From NCBI GenBank assembly GCA_003963365.1, contig RXJG01000002.1, forward strand, positions 670,774-734,773: DNA of 64,000 nt, read 5' to 3'. Numbering within the stretch: position 1 is the first letter of the stretch; the number at the start of each line of letters is the position of its first letter. This document shows, piece by piece, positions 16,874-25,049 of this stretch. A program made the translations under genes and the position numbers. The notes beneath the pieces were generated by a model. It ran no database searches, was not told the origin of the DNA, and worked only from the letters and a program-made list of their open reading frames with translations. The stretch comes from Sphingobacteriales bacterium (GTDB lineage Bacteria > Bacteroidota > Bacteroidia > Chitinophagales > Chitinophagaceae).

Positions 16874-18214
16874 TCAATCAACTTGTATTTTAAAAATCGG
16901 ATGTTGTTTACACCTTGTATATGTTCCATTATCACCCTGCATGGCTGTTTTATCTGCTCTTTTTATTGTATCATTTTTTGCTTCCTCTAATAGTTGTGCC
17001 CAGGTAACGTTATTATGAAATTTGCTGAAGAAATCCACTAAGGATGACCGCAGGGAAGTAGTAAATAACCCCCCGGATGAAATGCCACAGGATAATTCAT
17101 CACGGGAAGCAGCCGTCATTAAAATAGAAGCAGGTTTAGGACTCATAAAAAGTGCTTTACAATTATCGGGATCCCATGGAAGATTGGAGGATCTTGTACG
17201 GGCAAGGTTAACGGGTATGATGGCACTGGCACCTTCAATGGAGTTGTTGCAACAATCACTCAGCACCAGGTTAAATCTTGCCCCTTTACTTTTTATGCGG
17301 GCATACACATCTTCCATATTGAGCGAGTTGGATCTGGCAGATTCAAATGATTTTGATGTAAGTGCTATGTGCGGGAACTGGTGATTATCATTCATGCTAA
17401 ACCCATGGCCGGTGTAGTAGAACACCACAATATCTTTGGGGGAAGGGTTTAACGATTGAATGGCTGTTTCCACATTATTTTTATTGTACTCCTGGCCATA
17501 AATTGATTTTTTTACTATTTCTATTCCCAAAAATTCAGCAAGATCTCCAAAAACTTTTTCTGTTTGTTTACGGTCTTCCTCGCAGGTAGAACCAATATCG
17601 GGATCCAATGTATTAGCTGCTATGAGCAAATACATTTTTGTTTTTTTCTCTTCGGTTGACAAACCTCTTCCGGTAGCCACTTCAGTAATGTTCTGAAAAA
17701 AATCCTCTTTTTTATCAAAGAATAAACTAACAAAACCAGGAGTAAGGTCTTGCTGGTTTAATAATTTTACTTCCAGGTATTCGCCCTCGTCCACCCGTCC
17801 ATCTTTTTTGTCTGGTGAAACAATTCCCCATGGAGTATAATAGTCTGTTTGTTTATCGTACTGAAACCAGAATATATCCGGGTTATAGTCCTGATCCGAA
17901 TCACCTCTTAAATATATCGGATCATATCCCTGGAAATATAATTTAGTGCTATCCACTTTTCCTTTTTTATTTACATCATAACCTTCCTTCATCAGCATTT
18001 CCACTAATTCCTCTTCGTGAGTTGAATCATCAATATAATGAACTCTTATAAAACCTGTTCCATCATCATACCGCACCATAAATGCCTGGTAAGTGGTGGT
18101 GTCTTCTACTTTTGGATAATGGTATTTAAAATAGTAAATGGATTGAGCGTTGCTGTTTAAACCAATAAAAAGGCCCAGCAAAGCGGCCAGTAAAATTTTA
18201 GATCGCATGATCAT
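16874..18214 (-). CDS. secreted caspase-like (peptidase C14) protein
   Basis: A 446-residue exported protein. The signal peptide (RSKILLAALLGLFIGLNSNA) is followed by an N-terminal region (about residues 25-190) of unknown type with acidic EF-hand-like stretches (RGDSDQDYNPD, KKDGRVDEGE). A C14 caspase-fold domain occupies about 195-446. The catalytic pair is H270 in FYYTGHGF and C321 or C322 in VLSDCCNN. The usual role would be cysteine proteolysis after Arg/Lys or Asp, but export is unusual for a metacaspase and the substrate is unknown. Two ATGs (18214 and 18208) are possible. No T9SS domain is present, so it is probably periplasmic or a surface protein by another route. Confidence 0.8.
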   Translation of the reverse strand: MIMRSKILLAALLGLFIGLNSNAQSIYYFKYHYPKVEDTTTYQAFMVRYDDGTGFIRVHYIDDSTHEEELVEMLMKEGYDVNKKGKVDSTKLYFQGYDPIYLRGDSDQDYNPDIFWFQYDKQTDYYTPWGIVSPDKKDGRVDEGEYLEVKLLNQQDLTPGFVSLFFDKKEDFFQNITEVATGRGLSTEEKKTKMYLLIAANTLDPDIGSTCEEDRKQTEKVFGDLAEFLGIEIVKKSIYGQEYNKNNVETAIQSLNPSPKDIVVFYYTGHGFSMNDNHQFPHIALTSKSFESARSNSLNMEDVYARIKSKGARFNLVLSDCCNNSIEGASAIIPVNLARTRSSNLPWDPDNCKALFMSPKPASILMTAASRDELSCGISSGGLFTTSLRSSLVDFFSKFHNNVTWAQLLEEAKNDTIKRADKTAMQGDNGTYTRCKQHPIFKIQVD

Positions 18215-18282
18215 TGGTTTTGTGAGTAAGTAAATTACAAAATAAAAATGTTAATTAGTCATACGGTATGGTAAAGAAATAT

Positions 18283-18321
18283 AAAACCTTCCTGCAGGCT
18301 TAAGGCTAACGGGAAGGTTTT
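18283..18321. terminator. intrinsic terminator behind the small lipoprotein gene
   Basis: A 10-bp stem (AAAACCTTCC with GGAAGGTTTT) has a 19-base loop that itself contains a short inverted repeat. On the minus strand it follows the lipoprotein gene and ends in a U-rich stretch. Confidence 0.65.
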
Positions 18322-18359
18322 TACAAATGCTGATTGTTAAATAAAACTATGTAACGGTA

Positions 18360-18569
18360 TTATCCGGGATTTTTAATGGGACGGGGCTTTGCAGTATCTA
18401 TTTTAGTAGTATCTGCTTTTTTGGAAGTGTCAGCTGGTGCAGGGGCCGGGGCTACAGTATCCTTTGCAGACTCAGCTTTTTTTTCTGGTTCATTGTTACA
18501 ACTGGCGATTGCCATTGCTGCTAACAAAGCAATACCCGGTAAAGTGAATTTTGATTTTTTAATAAGCAT
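18360..18569 (-). CDS. small Pro/Ala/Lys-rich lipoprotein
   Basis: A 69-residue predicted lipoprotein of unknown function. It has a signal peptide with lipobox AIASC (Cys near residue 24), and the mature part is almost entirely low-complexity (APAPAPADTSKKADTTK). The start is the ATG at 18569. An in-frame start further up at 18599 would put ten unneeded residues before the signal peptide and would lie inside the promoter region. A TAATTTTG box (18597-18604) lies 28 bases upstream, and a terminator follows, so it forms its own transcription unit. Confidence 0.7.
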   Translation of the reverse strand: MLIKKSKFTLPGIALLAAMAIASCNNEPEKKAESAKDTVAPAPAPADTSKKADTTKIDTAKPRPIKNPG

Positions 18570-18596
18570 AGCTTTTGGTTTTAGATATAATGTTAC

Positions 18597-18604
18597 CAAA
18601 ATTA
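18597..18604 (-). promoter_or_regulatory. -7 box (TAATTTTG) for the small lipoprotein
   Basis: This is an exact TAnnTTTG match on the minus strand, 28 bases before the ATG at 18569. Confidence 0.45.
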
Positions 18605-18647
18605 TTCTGCTTGCAAAAATTTTTTTTAAACAGGCGGAAAAAGAAAA

Positions 18648-19460
18648 TCATCGTTTATCAAAGTATATTCTAAAGAATAGCAACTGGTACCGAATGGCGT
18701 TGGCCCAGTAATCCCAGTTGTGTTCACCGGGCCGCTGAATAAAATCATGTTCAATTTTGAGCTGCAGCATTTTTTCATGCAGTTGCTGGTTAACAGGAAA
18801 GAAAAAATCATTAATGCCACAATCAATAATAATCGAAAATGAATCTTTGGGGCAGGCATCAATCATATTTACTATACTGCGTTTGTTCCATTCATCTGCA
18901 TGTGTTTTTATGTCGCCAATTTTTTCCTTTATCTGCCAATTATCAGGAAAGGGGCGAATATCAACACCACCACTCATGCTGCCAATAGCTCCAAAAGTTT
19001 CAGGGTGCTTTAATGCTAAATAAAAAGCGCCATGCCCTCCCATGCTTAAACCGGTAATGGCCCGGTGTTTTCTGTTGGCGATAGTACGGTAGTGCTGATC
19101 AATGTAACAAACTACTTCTTTGCTTACATGTGTTTCGTATTGTGAATTACTGTCAAGCGGACTATCATAATACCAGCTATTAAAACCACCGTCAGGATTA
19201 AAGATGATCAGTTGTAATTGATCTGCATATTTTTTTATATCCGGCACTTTGGTAACCCACCCCCGGTAGTAATCACTATGCCCGTGCAAAAGATACACAA
19301 CAGGGTAGCGGTTCTTTTTTATTTTATAAGTACCTGGGGTTATCACCACACATTTAATCTTTCTGTGCATAGCATTGCTGTAAATGGAAACGGTGTCAAC
19401 AGAAGCAGCAGAAGCAAGTACGACTGAGAACAGAAAATATAAACTTAAAACTGATTTCAT
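18648..19460 (-). CDS. secreted alpha/beta-hydrolase, esterase D/antigen-85-like
   Basis: A 270-residue exported serine esterase. A signal peptide (KSVLSLYFLFSVVLASAAS) leads into an alpha/beta-hydrolase fold. The oxyanion-side motif is YLLHGHSDYYRGW, the nucleophile Ser lies in ITGLSMGGHGAF, the likely Asp in CGINDFFF, and the His in PGEHNWDYW. The family includes S-formylglutathione hydrolase, feruloyl esterase and mycolyltransferase-like enzymes; the substrate is not evident. It follows the CNNM-type gene by 24 bases on the same strand and is probably the third gene of that operon. Confidence 0.85.
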   Translation of the reverse strand: MKSVLSLYFLFSVVLASAASVDTVSIYSNAMHRKIKCVVITPGTYKIKKNRYPVVYLLHGHSDYYRGWVTKVPDIKKYADQLQLIIFNPDGGFNSWYYDSPLDSNSQYETHVSKEVVCYIDQHYRTIANRKHRAITGLSMGGHGAFYLALKHPETFGAIGSMSGGVDIRPFPDNWQIKEKIGDIKTHADEWNKRSIVNMIDACPKDSFSIIIDCGINDFFFPVNQQLHEKMLQLKIEHDFIQRPGEHNWDYWANAIRYQLLFFRIYFDKR

Positions 19461-19484
19461 AAAGTTATCATTAGCATCTTTCTA

Positions 19485-20786
19485 TTATTCCTCCTCCATA
19501 TCTTTCTTAATCTTTTCGCTGATGTTCACCAAAACTTTATCAATACGGTGACCATCCATATCAAGTATTTCAATATTAAATCCTTTCCATTCTAATTTTT
19601 CACCGGCATGCGGTATATGTTCCAGTTCATGCAGAATAAATCCGGCCAGTGTATCAAACTGGTGTTCCTGCTGGTCAATCCATGCTGTTTTATCAAAACG
19701 TGCCAGGAAATCAAAGAAAGGAATCTGGCCATCTACTAAATAAGATCCGTCTTCCCTCTCTGTTACCGTATAATCTTCCATGTCTTCCTGTGGTAAATCG
19801 CCTACGATGGCTTCTAAAATATCATTTATAGTAATTAAGCCCAGCATACTTCCATATTCATCAACTATAAAGCAACTGTGTGTTTTTGTTTGTTTAAATT
19901 TTTCCAATACCTGGTAAGGGGTATTGTTTTCGGGTACAAACAAAGCGGGTTGCATAATTTCTTTAAACGAAACGGAATCGGGAGTTACATACATATCTTT
20001 TATAGAAACAATTCCCTTGATATTATCAACACCCCCTTCGCAAATGGGATAAACAGAGTGTGGCTCCTGTTTTATCTTCTCAATTATTTTTTCCTCGTTA
20101 TCATCCATCTCAAACCAGATGATATCACTCCGGTGTGTCATTAAAGAAGTAATATTTCTGTCGCCCAAATGAAAAACACGTTCAATAATTTCTTTTTCTT
20201 CTTCTTCAATAGTACCACCTTCTGTTCCTTCACTGATCATGGCTTTAATTTCTTCTTCTGTAACAATATTATCCTGCGAGGGCTGAACATTAAATATTTT
20301 GAAAAATAAATTGGTGACACTGTTCAATAACCATACTACCGGATAAGTTGCTATGGCAAAAAGCTTCATGGGGGTGGCTGCTACTATGGCAATCTTTTCG
20401 GCCCTTAATAAACCAAAACGTTTGGGAAGTAATTCGCCAAAAATGATGGAGAGAAAAGTTACAATGACTACAATGATTACCGTGGAAATGGTTTGGGCAT
20501 AAGGTTTCAGCACTGCTGCTTTTGCAATGACAGGTTCTAAATAAACATTGAATTTTTCTGCGGAGTAAACACCCGTTAAAATAGCAATAAGTGTAATGCC
20601 AATTTGTGCGGCAGATAAAAATATTTCAGGGTTCTCACTAAGTTCCAGCGCAGTTTTAGCTGCATCATCGCCTTTGTTGGCCATGCTTTCCAGTCTCGCT
20701 TTTCTTGCCGATACAAGGGCAATCTCACTCATTACAAATAAGCCGTTCAGTAAAATTAAACCAATCAATATAAAAACAGCCGTCAT
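19485..20786 (-). CDS. CNNM/CorC (HlyC) family membrane protein with CBS domains
   Basis: A 433-residue protein with an N-terminal CNNM (DUF21) membrane domain (three or four helices, residues 1-165; motif NGLFVMSEIALVSARKARL), two CBS domains (about 200-325; SLMTHRSDI, VDEYGSMLGLITINDI) and a C-terminal CorC/HlyC transporter-associated domain (about 345-425). The family is linked to Mg2+ and other divalent cation efflux; haemolysin is an old label without general support. Its start lies one base after the PAP2 phosphatase stop, and the esterase follows 24 bases later, giving a three-gene operon. Confidence 0.9.
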   Translation of the reverse strand: MTAVFILIGLILLNGLFVMSEIALVSARKARLESMANKGDDAAKTALELSENPEIFLSAAQIGITLIAILTGVYSAEKFNVYLEPVIAKAAVLKPYAQTISTVIIVVIVTFLSIIFGELLPKRFGLLRAEKIAIVAATPMKLFAIATYPVVWLLNSVTNLFFKIFNVQPSQDNIVTEEEIKAMISEGTEGGTIEEEEKEIIERVFHLGDRNITSLMTHRSDIIWFEMDDNEEKIIEKIKQEPHSVYPICEGGVDNIKGIVSIKDMYVTPDSVSFKEIMQPALFVPENNTPYQVLEKFKQTKTHSCFIVDEYGSMLGLITINDILEAIVGDLPQEDMEDYTVTEREDGSYLVDGQIPFFDFLARFDKTAWIDQQEHQFDTLAGFILHELEHIPHAGEKLEWKGFNIEILDMDGHRIDKVLVNISEKIKKDMEEE

Positions 20787-20787
20787 G

Positions 20788-21375
20788 TTATTCCTGCTTT
20801 GGTAATGGTTGTAAACCGATTCTTGAATTAAATATATAACTAGTTATCCAGCCTAATGTCATTCCAATCAGGGCACCACAAAATACATCAACTGGATAAT
20901 GTACACCCACGTACACCTGCGCATAAATGATGGCAAATGCCCATAAAAAAATGAGCCGCCACCACTTGCTGTTGAATTTTAATGTTTGATAAATAAAGGT
21001 TGCCGCTGCAAAATGATTAACGGCGTGTGAAGATGGGAATGAAGAACTTCTGGGGCAATAGTTGACTAATATGCGAATCATTCCATTAATAGACGGATCC
21101 TGGCAGGGACGCAAACGCATGAGATTTTCTTTTAAAACCGAACTGCTTAAAATATCTGATAATACTGCAGTAAGAATAATCATCAGCACCCACCAGCCAC
21201 CTTGCTTACCAAAATTGAAAGTGACCAATAGTAATAAAAACAGGTAAAAGGGTAACCAGAAATTTGCTTCCCGCAGAAAGGGCAGTACGGCATCAAATAA
21301 TGAATTATTCCATTCTGAATTTATAAGATGAAACAACTGGTAATCGAATTGCTGTAAGGGGGCCGGTAGTGTCAT
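20788..21375 (-). CDS. PAP2-type membrane phosphatase
   Basis: A 195-residue membrane phosphatase of the PAP2 superfamily, acting on a lipid phosphate such as undecaprenyl pyrophosphate or phosphatidic acid. The three family motifs are KENLMRLRPC (KxxxxxxRP), SSFPSSHAVN (PSGH-like, with Ser in place of Gly) and VYVGVHYPVDV (conserved His and Asp). About five helices are visible. The frame is open to 21492, but the start at 21375 is preferred: it gives the usual family N terminus, and a TATTTTTG box lies 31 bases upstream of it. It is first in an operon with the CNNM gene. Confidence 0.85.
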   Translation of the reverse strand: MTLPAPLQQFDYQLFHLINSEWNNSLFDAVLPFLREANFWLPFYLFLLLLVTFNFGKQGGWWVLMIILTAVLSDILSSSVLKENLMRLRPCQDPSINGMIRILVNYCPRSSSFPSSHAVNHFAAATFIYQTLKFNSKWWRLIFLWAFAIIYAQVYVGVHYPVDVFCGALIGMTLGWITSYIFNSRIGLQPLPKQE

Positions 21376-21405
21376 GTATGTTATGTGGCTGTTAATCCAG
21401 CCCGG

Positions 21406-21413
21406 CAAAAATA
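21406..21413 (-). promoter_or_regulatory. -7 box (TATTTTTG) for the PAP2-CNNM-esterase operon
   Basis: This is an exact TAnnTTTG match on the minus strand. It lies back to back with the 21443-21450 box and supports the PAP2 start at 21375. Confidence 0.5.
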
Positions 21414-21442
21414 ACATTATCTGCAACACTATCAGAAAACGG

Positions 21443-21450
21443 TATTTTTG
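21443..21450 (+). promoter_or_regulatory. -7 box (TATTTTTG) for the LTA-synthase-like gene
   Basis: This is an exact TAnnTTTG match on the plus strand, 19 bases before the ATG at 21470. It diverges from the 21406-21413 box. Confidence 0.5.
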
Positions 21451-21469
21451 CACCACTTTTACCATATAT

Positions 21470-23635
21470 ATGATAAAAATTCCCCGCATCATTAAATGGG
21501 TATTGCAATTATTTGTATTGTTTGTTGTGCTGATGACAGTACTAAGGCTGGCATTCTTTTATTATTTCAATACGCAACACCAGTCGCTAACAGCAAACAT
21601 GGAGGCCATATGGATGGGTATCAGGTTTGATGCAAGAATAGTTGCCATAGTGCTGTTGCCGTTATTATTGTTTGGAAGTGTTGAATTCAAAAAGAAGTTT
21701 TCTGAATTTTCTGCCGGAAGAAAGTTGTTTACGTTTTTAGTATGCTTTATACCAGTTGCTACCATACTCATTATTACGGCCAATACCGGAGTATTAATTA
21801 AAATATTTAAACAGGCAGGAATAGCATTTGCCATTAGCCTGGTGTTGCTGCTATTGCTTCAGTTAAGAGTGATGAATCCTTTTGAATCAGCTAAAGCAAA
21901 ACGTTTTTGGTTTTGGTATCTCAGCATTTTTATAACTGTTTGGGTGCTGTTTTATGGCTTTGATTTTGCTCATTATTCATATTTGTCGCAGCGGTTAAAT
22001 GCCAGCGTATTAAATTTCCTGGAAGATGCCAGCATTTCCTTTCATATGATGTGGCAATCCTATCCCATTATTAAGATATTGATTGGTATTATAATAGCTG
22101 TTGTGCTGTTGATGTGGGTAGTGAAAAAGTTATACCAGCTTAGTGCCAGGCAGAAAGTTTCAGAAATGTTTCACCGGAGCATAACTTTCGCCATTATGTT
22201 GTTTATTCTTGCGTTATCTATCTTTGGAAGAATAGGACAGTATCCATTAAGATGGAGTGATGCCTTTGCACTGGGTAGCGATTACAAAGCCAATCTTTCC
22301 TTAAATCCATTTCAAAGTTTTTTTAGTTCACTTACTTTTCGTCATGATACATACGATGTAAAAAAAGTAAAAGAGTATTATCCGCTGATGAGTGATTATC
22401 TCGGTATTCAAAATCCGGATGTAAATCAATTGAACTTTGGCCGGCAATACAATTTTACAAAAGATAGTTTTCCTTCTAAGCCAAACGTCGTATTGGTGAT
22501 TTGCGAGAGCTTTAGTGCATACAAAAGTTCTATGTGGGGTAATCCACTAAACACAACGCAGTACTTTAATCAACTTTGTAATAACGGAATCTTCTTTGAT
22601 CATTGTTTTACGCCGCATTATGGCACCGCCAGGGGGGTGTGGGCCGTAATTACCGGTACACCGGATGTGCAGTTAGATAAAACAGCCAGCCGCAATCCTG
22701 CGGCCGTTGATCAGCACACTATTATTAATAACCTGGAAGGATATGAAAAGTTTTATTTCCTGGGAGGAAGTACCAGTTGGGCTAATATCCGTGGGGTGCT
22801 CACTAATAATATTAAAGGGCTGAATTTATTTGAGGAAGAAAATTTTGATGCAAAAAAAGTGGATGTATGGGGCATTAGTGATAAGAATCTTTTCCTCGAA
22901 GCGAATAAAAAGCTGGCTGCACAAAGCAAACCTTTCTTTGCCATTATTCAAACAGCCGATAATCATCGTCCGTACACAATACCCAAAGAAGATATGGGTG
23001 CATTCAAACGCATCGAAAATATCAGTGCCGATTCATTAAAGCAACATGGGTTCGAATCATTAGATGAATACAATGCGTTTCGTTATACTGATTTTTGCTA
23101 TCAGCAATTTATAGAAGCGGCTAAAAAAGAAAAGTATTTTGAAAACACCGTTTTTGTTTTTGTAGGTGATCATGGAATAAGAGGAAGTGCAGGAAATATG
23201 TTTCCGCAAAGCTGGACAGATGAAGCATTAACAGCAGAACATGTGCCTTTATTATTTTATTCACCAAAATTTTTACAGGCACAGCGGATCAACAGGGTTT
23301 GTTCGCAGGTAGATATCATGCCGAGCATTGCCGGTTTATTGAAGCAGTCTTATTACGATAATACAATAGGCAGGAACCTATTTGATACTTCCTTCGCACA
23401 AAAAGATTTTGCTTTTATCATTGATCATGATGAAAGACAGATAGGCGTTGTAAGCGGTGATTATTATTTTGTACACCAGCTTAATTCATCTAAGGAAAAA
23501 CTGGTTTCCATTAAAAATAATTTGCCGGTTCCTGTAAATGGTACTACTGATTCTTTGAGAGGAAGATTGAGTGCATTAACACAAGGTGCCTATGAAACTT
23601 CGAGGTATTTGTTGTACAACAATAAGAAGAAATAA
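21470..23635 (+). CDS. LTA synthase family sulfatase/phosphoglycerol transferase-like protein
   Basis: A 721-residue inner-membrane enzyme of the alkaline-phosphatase superfamily. The N-terminal membrane domain has five or so helices (residues about 1-255). The extracytoplasmic sulfatase-like domain begins NVVLVICESFSAY, where Glu is a metal ligand. The probable nucleophile Thr lies in HYGTARGVW, and a late metal site is FVGDHGIRG. Gram-negative Bacteroidetes do not make lipoteichoic acid, so it may transfer phosphoglycerol or phosphoethanolamine to another glycan or lipid. The start at 21470 fits the promoter box; the frame is open 32 codons upstream through the divergent promoter region, and those codons are not used. 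Confidence 0.85.
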   Translation: MIKIPRIIKWVLQLFVLFVVLMTVLRLAFFYYFNTQHQSLTANMEAIWMGIRFDARIVAIVLLPLLLFGSVEFKKKFSEFSAGRKLFTFLVCFIPVATILIITANTGVLIKIFKQAGIAFAISLVLLLLLQLRVMNPFESAKAKRFWFWYLSIFITVWVLFYGFDFAHYSYLSQRLNASVLNFLEDASISFHMMWQSYPIIKILIGIIIAVVLLMWVVKKLYQLSARQKVSEMFHRSITFAIMLFILALSIFGRIGQYPLRWSDAFALGSDYKANLSLNPFQSFFSSLTFRHDTYDVKKVKEYYPLMSDYLGIQNPDVNQLNFGRQYNFTKDSFPSKPNVVLVICESFSAYKSSMWGNPLNTTQYFNQLCNNGIFFDHCFTPHYGTARGVWAVITGTPDVQLDKTASRNPAAVDQHTIINNLEGYEKFYFLGGSTSWANIRGVLTNNIKGLNLFEEENFDAKKVDVWGISDKNLFLEANKKLAAQSKPFFAIIQTADNHRPYTIPKEDMGAFKRIENISADSLKQHGFESLDEYNAFRYTDFCYQQFIEAAKKEKYFENTVFVFVGDHGIRGSAGNMFPQSWTDEALTAEHVPLLFYSPKFLQAQRINRVCSQVDIMPSIAGLLKQSYYDNTIGRNLFDTSFAQKDFAFIIDHDERQIGVVSGDYYFVHQLNSSKEKLVSIKNNLPVPVNGTTDSLRGRLSALTQGAYETSRYLLYNNKKK

Positions 23636-23724
23636 AAAGTTCAGCGTAAAAAATAAAAGTAAAAGTCCTGTCAACATCAAAGTTTTTTCTTCATCTTTGA
23701 ACCATCCCCTTAAACAATTAACGT

Positions 23725-24978
23725 ATGGCTGAAAAGAAAAACGCCGCAATTGGTTTTATTTTCATTACCCTTTTATTGGATGTAATTGGTTTTGGTATAA
23801 TTATACCGGTGATGCCGAGATTGATTGCTGAACTAAAACATGTCAGCATCAGCGAAGCAGCACCATATGGCAGCTTCCTTACTTCAGTATACGCTATCAT
23901 GCAATTTATTTGTGCCCCCATTATTGGTAACCTTAGTGATAAGTATGGAAGAAGACCAGTACTGTTGTTTTCGTTATTTGGATTTGGTATTGATTATTTG
24001 TTTTTATCATTCGCCCCATCTTATGGATGGTTGTTTTTTGGTAGGGTGATAGCAGGCATTACGGGTGCAAGTTTTACTACCGCATCTGCCTATATAGCGG
24101 ATGTAAGCAAAACTCCTGAGTCGAGAGCAAAAAACTTTGGAATGATTGGGGCTGCATTTGGCTTAGGGTTTATCATTGGTCCGGTAATAGGAGGTGAGTT
24201 AAGCAAGTTTGGATTAAGGGCACCGTTTTATTTTGCTGCCGGCTTAACACTATTAAACTGGTTATACGGATATTTTATTTTGCCCGAATCATTAAGCAAA
24301 GAAAACCGCCGGCCATTTGAATGGAAAAGAGCTAACCCGGTAGGATCATTATTGCATTTAAAAAAATATCCGGCCATCAGCGGGTTAATATTTTCATTAG
24401 TGTTTATCTACATTGCTGCACATGCGGTACAAAGCAACTGGAATTATTTTACCATCTATCGTTTTAAGTGGAGTGAAGAAATGGTAGGTCGTTCGTTGGG
24501 AATGGTGGGGATACTCGTGGCATTAGTGCAGGTAGTATTGGTAAGAATAGTTAATCCCAAAATAGGAAATGAAAAAAGTGTGTACACAGGCCTCGTGTTT
24601 TATTCATTGGGAATGTTATTGTTTGCGTTCGCTACACAGGGATGGATGATGTTTGTATTTTTAGTTCCATATTGTTTGGGTGGTATTGCCGGCCCTGCAC
24701 TCCAGGCAATATTAGCCGGTCATGTTCCACCTAACGAGCAGGGCGAACTGCAGGGTGCTTTAACAAGTATAATGAGTGCCACTTCTATTTTTGGGCCATT
24801 AATAATGAATAATCTCTTTTATTATTTTACGCATGAAAAAGCTCCTGTATTATTTCCCGGGGCACCGTTTCTGCTGGGAGCAGTATTAATGCTGGCAAGT
24901 GCAGCAGTTGCGTTCAATGCTTTACGTCACGAAAAATACCTCGAACATAAAGAGGCATCAACAAAAAAAAGTGGCTGA
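23725..24978 (+). CDS. MFS transporter, TetA/TCR-like
   Basis: A 417-residue major facilitator protein with 12 hydrophobic segments. The N terminus ([17 protein letters not shown]) and motif A ([14 protein letters not shown]) match the Tet(A)/TCR branch of drug-proton antiporters, and GPVIGGEL lies at the end of helix 5 as in motif C. The substrate is unknown; chromosomal members are usually general exporters rather than true tetracycline resistance genes. It lies 89 bases after the sulfatase gene. A near-consensus box (CATCTTTG) before it may be its own promoter. Confidence 0.85.
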   Translation: MAEKKNAAIGFIFITLLLDVIGFGIIIPVMPRLIAELKHVSISEAAPYGSFLTSVYAIMQFICAPIIGNLSDKYGRRPVLLFSLFGFGIDYLFLSFAPSYGWLFFGRVIAGITGASFTTASAYIADVSKTPESRAKNFGMIGAAFGLGFIIGPVIGGELSKFGLRAPFYFAAGLTLLNWLYGYFILPESLSKENRRPFEWKRANPVGSLLHLKKYPAISGLIFSLVFIYIAAHAVQSNWNYFTIYRFKWSEEMVGRSLGMVGILVALVQVVLVRIVNPKIGNEKSVYTGLVFYSLGMLLFAFATQGWMMFVFLVPYCLGGIAGPALQAILAGHVPPNEQGELQGALTSIMSATSIFGPLIMNNLFYYFTHEKAPVLFPGAPFLLGAVLMLASAAVAFNALRHEKYLEHKEASTKKSG

Positions 24979-25037
24979 ATAAATTTTATTAAATACTTAC
25001 CACAAGAAGGCCTAATAAAATATTGTATAAAAGCAAT

Positions 25038-25045
25038 TAGATTTG
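25038..25045 (+). promoter_or_regulatory. -7 box (TAGATTTG) immediately before hutI
   Basis: This is an exact TAnnTTTG match ending only 4 bases before the ATG at 25050, so the transcript would have little or no leader unless the in-frame ATG at 25059 is used. Confidence 0.5.
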
Positions 25046-25049
25046 CAGC

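Noticed and set aside
16843..16880. Heptad run at the 3' end of the caspase-like gene
   Set aside because: Some units fit a 7-base register, but they are too degenerate to separate from chance.
23725..24978. Tetracycline resistance gene
   Set aside because: The protein belongs to the TetA/TCR branch by motif, but many chromosomal exporters do; nothing in the context indicates resistance.
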